Shown here piece by piece: positions 6,959 through 14,592 of a DNA stretch of 28,107 nt (positions within the stretch are counted from its first letter, which is position 1; the number at the start of each line of letters is the position of its first letter). Source of the stretch: Phycisphaerae bacterium (lineage in GTDB: Bacteria > Planctomycetota > Phycisphaerae > UBA1845 > Fen-1342); assembly GCA_022842805.1 (NCBI GenBank), contig JALHOX010000010.1, forward strand, positions 1 through 28,107. The letters run 5' to 3'. Both the position numbers and the translations under genes were made by a program. The notes below the pieces were generated by a model. The model did not search any database. It had not been told where the DNA came from and worked only from the letters and a program-made list of their open reading frames with translations.

Positions 6959-8530
6959 ATGTCCCTGCCCATCGTTGCCATCGTCGGCCGGCCGAATGTC
7001 GGCAAAAGCTCGCTGCTGAACGCCCTCGCCCAGGAGCGCATCAGCATCGTCGACCCGCGCGCGGGCATCACCCGCGACCGCGTCAGCACCGTCCTCGAAA
7101 ACGCCGGCCGCTATTTCGAGCTGATCGACACCGGCGGCATCGGCATGGTCGATGAACATCGCCTCGAAGCGGATGTCGATAACCAAATCGAAACCGCCAT
7201 CCGCCGCGCCTCGCTGATCCTGTTCGTCGTCGACGCACACTCCGGCATCACCCCGCTCGACCAGACCGTCGCCGAGCGCCTCCGTCCGCTCGGCCTGCCG
7301 GTCATCCTGGTCGTCAATAAGGTCGATGTGCCCTCGCATGAGACGCTCTCGGCGGAGTTCCGCCGCTTCGGCTATGGCGACCCGGTCACGGTCTCCGCGC
7401 TCCATTCAAGCGGGCGAACCGAGTTGCTCGAGCGCATCGACACTTACCTCAAGGACCTGCCCAGCGAGCCGCCCGAGCCGCCCGTGATGAAGCTCGCGAT
7501 CGTCGGCAAGCGCAACGCCGGCAAGAGCACGCTGGTCAACGCGCTGGCGGGCGAGCCGCGCATGATCGTCAGCGAAATCCCGGGAACGACGCGCGACGCC
7601 GTCGACGTCGAATTCAGCCGCGACGGCCGCCGCTTCATCGCGATCGACACCGCCGGCGTGCGAAAAAAGAGCAGCATGAACGACATCGACTTCTACTCGT
7701 ACGTCCGCGCTCAGCGGTCGGTCGAGCGGGCCGATGTCGTGATCCACCTGATTGATTCGAGCGTGCCGATCTCCGAAGTCGACCTCAAGCTGGCCGACCT
7801 CGTGCGTCAGATGCACAAGCCCTGCGTGATCACGGTTAACAAGTGGGACATCGCCAAGGGCAAAGCCGGCACCGACGAATACGCCGACTACATCACGCGC
7901 GTCATGCCGATCTACCCCTTCGCGCCGCTGACCTTCATCACCGCCAAGGAAGGCCGCAATGTGCAGGCCACCGTCGATGTCGCGCTGAGCCTGCACAACC
8001 AGGCCCAGACGCGCGTCAGCACCTCAAAGCTCAACCGCGCCCTCGAAGCCGTCATCGCCCTGCGCGACCCCTCTCCCAAGCACGGCACCAAAGCCATCCG
8101 CATGTACTACGCGACGCAGGTCGACGTCGCGCCGCCGACGGTGGTGTTCTCCTGCAACAACGCTGATCAGATCACCGAGAACTACCGCCGCTTCATGGAA
8201 AATCGCCTGCGCGAGCTGCTCCCCTTCCGCGAAATCCCGATCCGCATGCTCTTCCGCTCGCACCACGGCCGCGACGAATCGGAGAGCAAGCAGCGCTCCG
8301 CCCGAGCCGCCACCGACGGCGCGAAAGCCGCCGGCACAAAACGCCCCGGTTCGAAAGCGACCCGCTCCAACGATGCGGGCGCAAAGCCGAGCAATGCGCG
8401 GGCCGGCGGCGCAAAAGGCGGCAAACCGCGCCCATCGTCGGCGCCCGCTAGTCGCGGCCGATCATCTCAATCGACCAAGCCCCGCGCAAGCAAAGGCCCG
8501 CCCAAGAAGCCATCGTCCAAGCGAAAGTAG
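6959..8530 (+). CDS. der: Ribosome-assembly GTPase Der (EngA)
   Basis: This 523-residue protein has the tandem GTPase architecture unique to Der. Domain 1 opens with GRPNVGKSS at residues 9-17, followed by DTGG and NKVD. Domain 2 has GKRNAGKST, DTAG and NKWD, and a KH-like C-terminal domain ends near FREIPIRMLFR. Der acts in maturation of the 50S ribosomal subunit. The last 85 or so residues form an unusual low-complexity tail rich in Ala, Lys, Arg, Ser and Gly, absent from standard Der proteins of about 440-490 residues. The frame is open far upstream (to 6656), but that overlaps the divergent gene; ATG 6959 directly precedes the first G-domain strand and is the sensible start. One oddity: the second P-loop is GKRNAGKS rather than the usual GRPNVGKS. 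Confidence 0.97.
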   Translation: MSLPIVAIVGRPNVGKSSLLNALAQERISIVDPRAGITRDRVSTVLENAGRYFELIDTGGIGMVDEHRLEADVDNQIETAIRRASLILFVVDAHSGITPLDQTVAERLRPLGLPVILVVNKVDVPSHETLSAEFRRFGYGDPVTVSALHSSGRTELLERIDTYLKDLPSEPPEPPVMKLAIVGKRNAGKSTLVNALAGEPRMIVSEIPGTTRDAVDVEFSRDGRRFIAIDTAGVRKKSSMNDIDFYSYVRAQRSVERADVVIHLIDSSVPISEVDLKLADLVRQMHKPCVITVNKWDIAKGKAGTDEYADYITRVMPIYPFAPLTFITAKEGRNVQATVDVALSLHNQAQTRVSTSKLNRALEAVIALRDPSPKHGTKAIRMYYATQVDVAPPTVVFSCNNADQITENYRRFMENRLRELLPFREIPIRMLFRSHHGRDESESKQRSARAATDGAKAAGTKRPGSKATRSNDAGAKPSNARAGGAKGGKPRPSSAPASRGRSSQSTKPRASKGPPKKPSSKRK

Positions 8531-8552
8531 TCCGCGCCCGCGACGACCGCTT

Positions 8553-8580
8553 CTGCATTACTCATACTGCATTCTGCATT
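8553..8580. repeat. Three copies of CTGCATT between convergent genes
   Basis: CTGCATT occurs at 8553, 8567 and 8574 in the 70-bp gap between the ends of der and the ABC ATPase gene. The short repeats are AT-rich relative to the surroundings. No terminator hairpin is obvious, and a function is not apparent. Confidence 0.4.
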
Positions 8581-8600
8581 CCCCCGCCGTCGCATCTTTG

Positions 8601-9770
8601 CTACGACAGGAGCAGATTCCGCCCCACGTCCCCGGTCTCAAAAAAGTGCGCCCGATCATGATCGACCCGTAGCGGCAGCATTCCCCCTTCGCTGACGCGC
8701 GCCCGCGCATCGACGCGACAGACCACATGCGCCCCGCGCTCCGTCTCGCCGATAACATCCATCCGATCGCCCAGCGGCTCGACCACCGCCACGCGAATGC
8801 GGATCGTGCCCGCCTCGCCCTCCGCCGCCGGATGCAGCCCCTCTGCCCGCACGCCGAAGACCACCTCGCCGCCCGCACGCGAAGCCAGCTTCGCCGCCGT
8901 CGCCGGCGGCAGCGGCACGCGGTTGGCCCCATCCACAAAAAAGAGCTGCCCGCCCTCGCTCACGAGCCGTCCGTCAAAGAAATTCATGGGCGGCATGCCG
9001 ACAAAACCCGCCACAAAGCGGTTCGCCGGATGCTCATAGACATTGAACGGCGAATCGGCCTGCTGAATTCGCCCATCCTTCATCACCACCACGCGATCCC
9101 CCAGCGTCATCGCCTCTTCCTGATCGTGCGTGACGTAGATCGTCGTGGTCTGCATCTGCTTGTGCAGCTTCTTGATCTCCGACCGCATCTGCACCCGCAG
9201 CTTTGCATCCAGATTCGAAAGCGGCTCGTCAAACAGATACGCCTTCGGCCGCCGCACGATCGCCCGCCCCACGGCGACGCGCTGCCGCTGCCCGCCCGAA
9301 AGCTCCTTCGGCCGACGATTCAGCAGCGCGGTGATGCCCAACGTCTCGGCAGCCCCCCGGACGCGCTCGTCGATCGCCTCCCGCTCCTCGCGTGCCGCGC
9401 GATACTTGCCCGGCGCCGCCACGGCCCACAACGGATTATCCCAAAACCCATGCCGCCGGCGCAGCAAGAGGCCGAACGCCATGTTCTTGTAGACATTCAT
9501 GTGCGGATAAAGGGCGTAATTCTGGAAAACCATCGCGATGTCGCGATCCTTCGGGGCCACGTCGTTGATGACGCGGTCGCCGATGCGGATCGTGCCGCCG
9601 GTGATCTCCTCCAGCCCCGCCACCATCCGCAACGTCGTGCTCTTGCCGCAGCCCGAGGGGCCGACGAGCACGACGAACTGCTGATCGGGAATGTGCAACG
9701 AGACGTTATCGACGGCCTTGAAGCCGCCGGGATAGGTCTTGTGGATTTGGTCGAGGATGACTTCGGCCAT
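8601..9770 (-). CDS. ugpC: ABC transporter ATPase, UgpC/MsmK/MalK type
   Basis: This 389-residue ATPase has Walker A GPSGCGKST (37-45), Q-loop Gln83 in VFQNYALYPH, signature LSGGQ (157-161), Walker B AYLFDEP with Glu182 and the H-loop His215 in YVTHDQEEA. A C-terminal TOBE/OB region (about 245-389) places it in the CUT1 carbohydrate-importer family (UgpC, MsmK, MalK). Residues about 104-137 are an insertion (RRRHGFWDN...EAIDERV) in the helical subdomain compared with E. coli homologues. TGAGGG lies before the ATG. No permease or binding protein is adjacent, so it may be a shared ATPase serving several sugar importers, as MsmK does. The exact substrate is unknown and the gene symbol is a family label. 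Confidence 0.88.
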   Translation of the reverse strand: MAEVILDQIHKTYPGGFKAVDNVSLHIPDQQFVVLVGPSGCGKSTTLRMVAGLEEITGGTIRIGDRVINDVAPKDRDIAMVFQNYALYPHMNVYKNMAFGLLLRRRHGFWDNPLWAVAAPGKYRAAREEREAIDERVRGAAETLGITALLNRRPKELSGGQRQRVAVGRAIVRRPKAYLFDEPLSNLDAKLRVQMRSEIKKLHKQMQTTTIYVTHDQEEAMTLGDRVVVMKDGRIQQADSPFNVYEHPANRFVAGFVGMPPMNFFDGRLVSEGGQLFFVDGANRVPLPPATAAKLASRAGGEVVFGVRAEGLHPAAEGEAGTIRIRVAVVEPLGDRMDVIGETERGAHVVCRVDARARVSEGGMLPLRVDHDRAHFFETGDVGRNLLLS

Positions 9771-9820
9771 AAGCCCTCAGCAGAGGACGATGCTCAGTAG
9801 ATCCGGACGCCCGCAAATAC

Positions 9821-10234
9821 TCAGGACTTCTTCGGCGGCCACTTCGGCAAATTTGCGTCGCCGCTTGGAACATGTTCCTGAAAATTGGGGATCAACTGCT
9901 GAACGCTCTGGCAGCCGCATGCATAGCACTTCGGATACATCGGAACGCCGAAGCCGCCGTCGGGCGCAGGCTCCGGCTCCGGCACAAAGCGCCGATGGCA
10001 GTCATAGCAGTAGAACCACTGAAACACCGCCCGCTCTCCGCAGGCGCTACAGACCAGAGGCGGAGCCTCGCCGACCTTGTACGAGGCCAGGACTTCCTGC
10101 TTGCAAGCCAGACACACCCCCGGGCTTTCGACTTTCTCGACGATGCCCTTTGGTCCGCTAAAACCACGAAACGCGAGGTAACCGGCGACTCCGAAAAGAG
10201 CAACCGTCAGCAGCCCGAGCAGCGAGTTCTTCAT
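9821..10234 (-). CDS. Membrane-anchored zinc-ribbon protein
   Basis: This 137-residue protein begins MKNSLLGLLTVALFGVAGYLAF, a single membrane anchor or uncleaved signal. Four CxxC pairs follow: Cys41/44, Cys62/65, Cys76/79 and Cys103/106 (plus Cys108), enough for two zinc ribbons of the rubredoxin-like or treble-clef kind. The ribbon half is predicted to be outside the cytoplasm if the N-terminus is inside. It lies 27 bp after a pseudopilin gene on the same strand and 50 bp before the ABC ATPase gene, so the three may be co-transcribed. Similar short zinc-ribbon genes next to pseudopilin genes are seen in planctomycetes. I do not recognise a named family and assign no function. Confidence 0.75.
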   Translation of the reverse strand: MKNSLLGLLTVALFGVAGYLAFRGFSGPKGIVEKVESPGVCLACKQEVLASYKVGEAPPLVCSACGERAVFQWFYCYDCHRRFVPEPEPAPDGGFGVPMYPKCYACGCQSVQQLIPNFQEHVPSGDANLPKWPPKKS

Positions 10235-10261
10235 GGATATTTCTTGGCGCCCTTCTGTGAC

Positions 10262-11416
10262 TTAGTAACGTGACGGGAAATCCGACGGCAGTTGGCGCCA
10301 CGCACGGTTATTCGTACGCCAGTTCGCGTTGAGCGTTTCCGGCATGCCCGTCGGCTGCCAATTCCACTCGCCGCCGTTTGCATGGTTAATGGCGCCCGAG
10401 CGAATCGGCGTCGGCGCTGCGCGGTTTGCTTCCGCCACGCGAGGAGATTTCAGATCAAGTCCGGGTGTGGTCAGCCGCTCCGGATTCCCCGTTCCCGGTC
10501 CCTTATAGGTGTGATCGCGGCTTCGCGAAGCCGATTCACCCGGCAGCCATGTAAATGTATTCACGGTGTCTACGGTGCTGTGGATTAACTCCAGTTGCGA
10601 CCGCGGAATCTTCGGCGTCACCGCCGCCACGTGCCCGTCGCGATAGACGAATTGGGTCTGAAGATTCTTTCCATGACGAAAGGCGACGTTGGAACTTTCG
10701 CTCCAGGTGGGGTTCGAGACGGTCGGCAGAATTCGCGATTGCATCACCGCCTGAGCGCCGACATTGCCAAACCAACACCACCAGCCATCCGCAATTTGCA
10801 CTTGCCGCGCGGGATCCTGGAACAGGTCTTCCTTAAAATTGCCGTGCATCACGACGCTGATGCCATAGCTGCCGCGCCAACCCGGCTTGCGAGCGTTCGC
10901 GGGTGTGCCAATTCCCGGGGTCTCGGGCCAGCCGTAACGCGAAAAGCCGCTGCTCGGAACGCCGTTGAATTCGAGAATTCGGTCCGGCTGTCGGTCTGTG
11001 GGGCAAAGCAACGAATTTCGATCGCCTACATAACCGGAATCAAAGAGGACTTCGCCCCATGTATAGAGTACGTGCGTGCGAAAGCCCGTCGGACCGCCGG
11101 CAGCGACGCCATCATCCCACGACGGACCAAAATCACGATTCTCCGTCCGACACGCCTCCATCCCCTGACCAACGCCGCGCAGATGCGCGCCGCACTTGGC
11201 CCGCTTCGCCTGCTCCCGCGCCTCGCTCAGGCTCGGCAGCAAAATCGAAATCAGCAGCGCGATAATCGCCACCACCACCAAAAGTTCGATCAGTGTGAAC
11301 CCCGCCCGAAACGCAATCCCGCCCCGAAAAACCGATCCCGCCCGCTGAAAACCTGCTCGTTGCCTTCCCGCGTGTGCCGGGCGCTGCTGCTGAGCCCGCG
11401 CTTTCGTCGTACACAT
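10262..11416 (-). CDS. Pseudopilin-like protein with long leader
   Basis: This 384-residue protein has an unusually long basic leader (39 residues) ending FRAG, then FTLIELLVVVAIIALLIS, so cleavage is expected after Gly39. The globular part ends with HGKNLQTQFVYRDGH, a His...DG motif in which the spacing is 11, not the usual 9. GGAGGTCGAGAGACC precedes the ATG at 11416 and fixes the start; an open frame to 11554 is ignored. It belongs to the same broad exported pseudopilin class as the gene at 4596, but the two share little beyond the N-terminal helix. It is followed by the zinc-ribbon gene. The leader length is odd for prepilin peptidase substrates, which often have shorter leaders, although long ones occur in this phylum. 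Confidence 0.85.
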   Translation of the reverse strand: MCTTKARAQQQRPAHAGRQRAGFQRAGSVFRGGIAFRAGFTLIELLVVVAIIALLISILLPSLSEAREQAKRAKCGAHLRGVGQGMEACRTENRDFGPSWDDGVAAGGPTGFRTHVLYTWGEVLFDSGYVGDRNSLLCPTDRQPDRILEFNGVPSSGFSRYGWPETPGIGTPANARKPGWRGSYGISVVMHGNFKEDLFQDPARQVQIADGWWCWFGNVGAQAVMQSRILPTVSNPTWSESSNVAFRHGKNLQTQFVYRDGHVAAVTPKIPRSQLELIHSTVDTVNTFTWLPGESASRSRDHTYKGPGTGNPERLTTPGLDLKSPRVAEANRAAPTPIRSGAINHANGGEWNWQPTGMPETLNANWRTNNRAWRQLPSDFPSRY

Positions 11417-11595
11417 GGTCTCTCGACCTCCGCTCTTTGGGGCGCTCGTCTCGCCGGATGCGATTGATGAAGGGGCGATAAAGAAACGCCGGGTTTTTTG
11501 TTCGGCTGTGCGTTTACCGGGCGGAGTGTACCGGCCCCGCGGCGCGTCCCTCAAGCGTTATTTGCGCCAGTTCTGTCAAACAAACTGAAAGATTC

Positions 11596-11624
11596 TTTAC
11601 AGGCCCCGCCCCAATCCCTAACAT
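11596..11624 (+). promoter_or_regulatory. Candidate sigma70-type promoter for the secreted protein gene
   Basis: TTTACA (11596-11601) and TAACAT (11619-11624) are spaced by exactly 17 bp, giving 5/6 and 4/6 matches to TTGACA/TATAAT. Transcription would start near 11631. It is the best match seen in this intergenic region by eye. Confidence 0.4.
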
Positions 11625-11643
11625 CATTTGCTGAGGAATCTCT

Positions 11644-11662
11644 CGGGCGCGAAGCGCGCCCG
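11644..11662. repeat. GC-rich hairpin in the leader
   Basis: CGGGCGCG and CGCGCCCG are perfect 8-bp arms around AAG. It would form at the 5' end of the predicted transcript leading to the gene at 11866 and could stabilise the mRNA. There is no T-tract, so it is not a good terminator. Confidence 0.5.
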
Positions 11663-11865
11663 CTCTTAAGCGCTCGTGGAGGGGCGCTTGCCTCGGCGCA
11701 TCTCGCAGTTCGCCGCGGCGACAAAAGAAGCTCGGATGGACCGTTTCGTCGTCAGTTTTCGCGCCCCGGTCGGGGCGATCGGGTCGCGCGCGAGAATGGG
11801 GCCCAAGGAGGCCTCTCGCGCCAGCGTTCTAATTTCGTTCCCGTTTTCGCAGGAGGTCGTAGTTC

Positions 11866-14421
11866 ATGAGACAGTTCCTTTTCACAACCCTGGCGGCCGG
11901 CTGTTGTAGCGCCGCCGCCCTTGCCCAGACGCCCGTCATCGACGGTCGCCTCGACACCATCTATTGCGAGGCCATCGTCATTCAGGACACCCAGACCGGC
12001 TTCGGCAACGCCGCTCAGGGCCTCGTCGATCAAGCCTTCGGATCCGAGCTCGACAACGCCTACGTCTACCGCACCGCCAGCACCCTCTACCTCTTCCTCG
12101 GCGGCAACCTCGAAACCAACAACAACGACCTCGAACTCTTCATCGACAGCCGCGCCGGCGGTCAGAACCGTCTGCTGGGCGACAACCCCAACATCGACGC
12201 CAACGGCCTCAATCGCATGGGCGCCACCACGCCCACCAACGGCCTGCGCTTCGACGCCGGCTTTGAAGCCGACTACTACGTCACCGTTCAGGGCGGCAAC
12301 ACCGTCAACGGCTTCGCCCTCCGCGTCCACTACGCCGAGCTCGGCAACCCCGGCGTCGGCGCCTTCTGCGGCAACGGTCGCTACGCCAACCTGACCGTCG
12401 GCGGCGCGCTCACCGGCGGCGACGCCGGCGCTCCGGCCATCCTCTGCACCGTCGACAACAGCAACACCGCCGGCGTCTCCGGCGGCAACGGCGTTGAATT
12501 CGGCGGCGGCGCGGGCGTCGCGAGCGGTATCGAAATCGCCATCCCGCTGGCCTCGATCGGCAACCCCGCCGGCGACATCAAGATCACCGCGATGGTCAAC
12601 GGCGCTCAGCACGACTTCCTCTCGAACCAGCTCCTCGGCGGCCTCTTCGGCGGCAGCAACCTCGGCGACGCCCGCAACGTCGACCTGAGCGCTCTCGCCT
12701 TCGACCAGTTCTTCAACGTCCCCGCCAGCACCACCGCCTGCGGCGCGTGCTGCCTCGGCGTCGAGTGCCTGGTCACCACGCAGGCCAATTGCACCAGCAA
12801 TAGCGGCACCTTCCAGGGCGTGAACTCGACCTGCGACGGCAACCCCTGCGACGCCGCCGTCACCGGCGCCTGCTGCGTCGGCGCGGCTTGCACGCTCGAA
12901 ACCGCCAGCAACTGCCAGCTCATCAACGGCTTCTACTTCGGCGACGGCACCACCTGCGGCACCTTCCCGTGCCTGACGATCGGCGCCTGCTGCACCGGTC
13001 CGAACACCTGCATCATCGCCACCGAAACCAACTGCGCGAACCTCATGGGCGATTACGTCGGCGCGACGACGACCTGCGTCGACAGCCCCTGCGCGGTCGG
13101 TGCTTGCTGCAGCGGCGCGCTCGGCGCCACCTGCTCGCTCGTCCGTGAAGAAGAGTGCTTCGCCCTCGACGGCGACTACAGCGGCGACGGCAGCACCTGC
13201 GGCGCGGGCTCCTGCCCCACCGGCCGCTGCTGCATCATGGGCGCCTGCTACATCACCCGCGGCGCGGCACTCTGCACGCTGAACGGCGGCACCTACGGCG
13301 GCGACGGCAGCACCTGTGCCGGCGACCCCTGCGGCCCCGCCCCGACCGGCGTCCCCGCCATCGACGGCACCTGCGACAGCCTCTACGGCACGCCGCTCGC
13401 CATCCAGGACACCCAGACCCAGTTCGGCGACTCCAACCTCGGTCAGATCGACTTCGCCAACGGCAGCGAACTGGATGGTCTCGCCGCCAAGGTCGTCGAC
13501 GGCAAGCTCTACATCTGCATCCCGGGCAACCTCGAGAGCAACTTCAACAAGTTTGAGCTCTTCTTCGACACCCGCGCCGGCGGCCAGAACCGCGTCGGCG
13601 AACTCGCCAACCCCGATGTCGACTTCGGCTCCCTGCAGCGCATGGGCGACGACGGCACCGGAAACGGCCTGCGCTTCGACGCCGGCTTCGACGCCGACTT
13701 CTACTTCACCTTCGGTCATGGCGGCGGCGGCGGCCGTCCTTCGACCCGCATCTTCGCCAACTACGTCGAGCTCGCCGACGGCGCCAATCCGGGCGTCGGT
13801 CGCTTCCTCGGCGAAGGCCGTCCGACCAACTTCAGCAACGCCGGCCTGCTCGACCGCAACACCGGCGGCACCAACCCCGACGGCATCCGCGTCACGCTGA
13901 ATAACAGCAACATCGCGGGCGTCACCGGCGGCACGGGCTCGACTCCGGGCGGCGGCGCTGGCGTCACCACCGGCATCGAGATCTGCATCCCGCTCTCGGC
14001 CCTCGGCAACCCCACGACCGACTTCAAGGTCACGGCCTTCGTCAACGGCGGCGGCCACGACTTCGCCTCGAACCAGTTCCTCGGCGGCCTCAACGGCGTC
14101 GGCGGCGGCAACCTGGGCGAGCCGCGCGCGATCGATCTGAGCACCATCCCGGGCGACCAGTGCGTCCTCGTTCCGATCAGCTCCGGCCCGCCCTGCGGTC
14201 CGTGCGCCGATTCGAACTGCGACGGCTTCGTCACCGTCGGTGACATCGGCTTCTTCGTCGATGCCATCGTCGGCGGCTCGGCCGCGTGGAACGCCCGCTT
14301 CCCGGGCGGCGTCGCCACCTGTGACTTCCTCTGCGCGAACGACACCAACAACGACGGCTTCGTCACCGTCGGCGATATCGGTACGTTCGTCGGTGCGGTC
14401 ACCGGCGCGCCGTGTAACTAA
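11866..14421 (+). CDS. Secreted multidomain protein: duplicated domain, cysteine repeats, dockerin-like end
   Basis: This 851-residue protein starts after AGGAGGT with a signal peptide cut near ALA-Q (residue 20). Layout: (a) residues about 22-290, a domain starting with PVIDGRLDTIY and AIVIQDTQTGFG; (b) residues 292-489, five repeats beginning G-A-C-C or G-R-C-C, each with six Cys; (c) residues about 495-775, a second copy of domain (a) with IDGTCDSLYG, IQDTQTQFGDSNLGQ and NLESNFNKFELF; (d) residues about 778-850, two EF-hand-like dockerin repeats, DSNCDGFVTVGD and DTNNDGFVTVGD. The domain (a) opening resembles the start of some carbohydrate-binding and PEP-CTERM proteins, but I do not recognise a named family. 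Probably extracellular or surface-attached; ligand unknown. It is followed by a terminator-like hairpin and the paralogue at 14593. Confidence 0.85.
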   Translation: MRQFLFTTLAAGCCSAAALAQTPVIDGRLDTIYCEAIVIQDTQTGFGNAAQGLVDQAFGSELDNAYVYRTASTLYLFLGGNLETNNNDLELFIDSRAGGQNRLLGDNPNIDANGLNRMGATTPTNGLRFDAGFEADYYVTVQGGNTVNGFALRVHYAELGNPGVGAFCGNGRYANLTVGGALTGGDAGAPAILCTVDNSNTAGVSGGNGVEFGGGAGVASGIEIAIPLASIGNPAGDIKITAMVNGAQHDFLSNQLLGGLFGGSNLGDARNVDLSALAFDQFFNVPASTTACGACCLGVECLVTTQANCTSNSGTFQGVNSTCDGNPCDAAVTGACCVGAACTLETASNCQLINGFYFGDGTTCGTFPCLTIGACCTGPNTCIIATETNCANLMGDYVGATTTCVDSPCAVGACCSGALGATCSLVREEECFALDGDYSGDGSTCGAGSCPTGRCCIMGACYITRGAALCTLNGGTYGGDGSTCAGDPCGPAPTGVPAIDGTCDSLYGTPLAIQDTQTQFGDSNLGQIDFANGSELDGLAAKVVDGKLYICIPGNLESNFNKFELFFDTRAGGQNRVGELANPDVDFGSLQRMGDDGTGNGLRFDAGFDADFYFTFGHGGGGGRPSTRIFANYVELADGANPGVGRFLGEGRPTNFSNAGLLDRNTGGTNPDGIRVTLNNSNIAGVTGGTGSTPGGGAGVTTGIEICIPLSALGNPTTDFKVTAFVNGGGHDFASNQFLGGLNGVGGGNLGEPRAIDLSTIPGDQCVLVPISSGPPCGPCADSNCDGFVTVGDIGFFVDAIVGGSAAWNARFPGGVATCDFLCANDTNNDGFVTVGDIGTFVGAVTGAPCN
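12739..13332 (+). repeat. Five tandem cysteine-rich coding repeats
   Basis: Each unit of about 37-41 residues has the pattern [GT]-x-C-C-(x3-6)-C-(x6-8)-C-(x5-6)-G-x-[YF]-x-G-(x3)-[TS]-C-(x2-3)-[PS]-C. Six Cys per unit suggest three disulfides, so each unit is a small disulfide-stabilised module acting as spacer or binding element between the two large domains. Unit lengths vary, and DNA identity is only moderate, so this is an old protein-level expansion, not a recent DNA repeat. Confidence 0.8.
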
Positions 14422-14447
14422 GTTCGATTTACTTCGCTCCCGCGGGC

Positions 14448-14478
14448 GGCGACCGGCGTTTTTGGGGCGCCGGTCGCC
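14448..14478 (+). terminator. Terminator-like hairpin after the secreted protein gene
   Basis: GGCGACCGGCG and CGCCGGTCGCC are perfect 11-bp arms around a nine-base loop (TTTTTGGGG), 26 bp after the stop. There is no clean T-tract after the stem (GATTTCGGTTTTG comes later), so it may act as a weak or Rho-assisted terminator, or as an mRNA-stabilising hairpin between two related genes. Confidence 0.5.
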
Positions 14479-14592
14479 CTCGCGGCGAGCGACCTGATTT
14501 CGGTTTTGTTGCGTTTTTTCGGAGGTCGCGTCACAGACACTGCTTCGCCTGACTGACGCAGAAACAATCCACTCTTTGGAGGAGAGGAACAC

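Larger units (their letters stand above)
11417..11865. other. 449-bp divergent intergenic region
   Basis: This gap separates the minus-strand pseudopilin and the plus-strand secreted protein. It holds a candidate promoter (11596-11624), a GC-rich hairpin (11644-11662) and the ribosome site AGGAGGT at 11851. The predicted 5' untranslated leader of about 235 bases is long. No gene with plausible coding character is seen in it. Confidence 0.5.

Noticed and set aside
6656..8530. Longer form of der starting at 6656
   Set aside because: The extra 101 residues lie over the divergent PaaK-like gene; the conserved Der N-terminus begins at 6959.
8553..8580. CTGCATT repeats as a CRISPR or integron remnant
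   Set aside because: The units are 7 bp with no regular spacers and no cas or integron integrase genes nearby.
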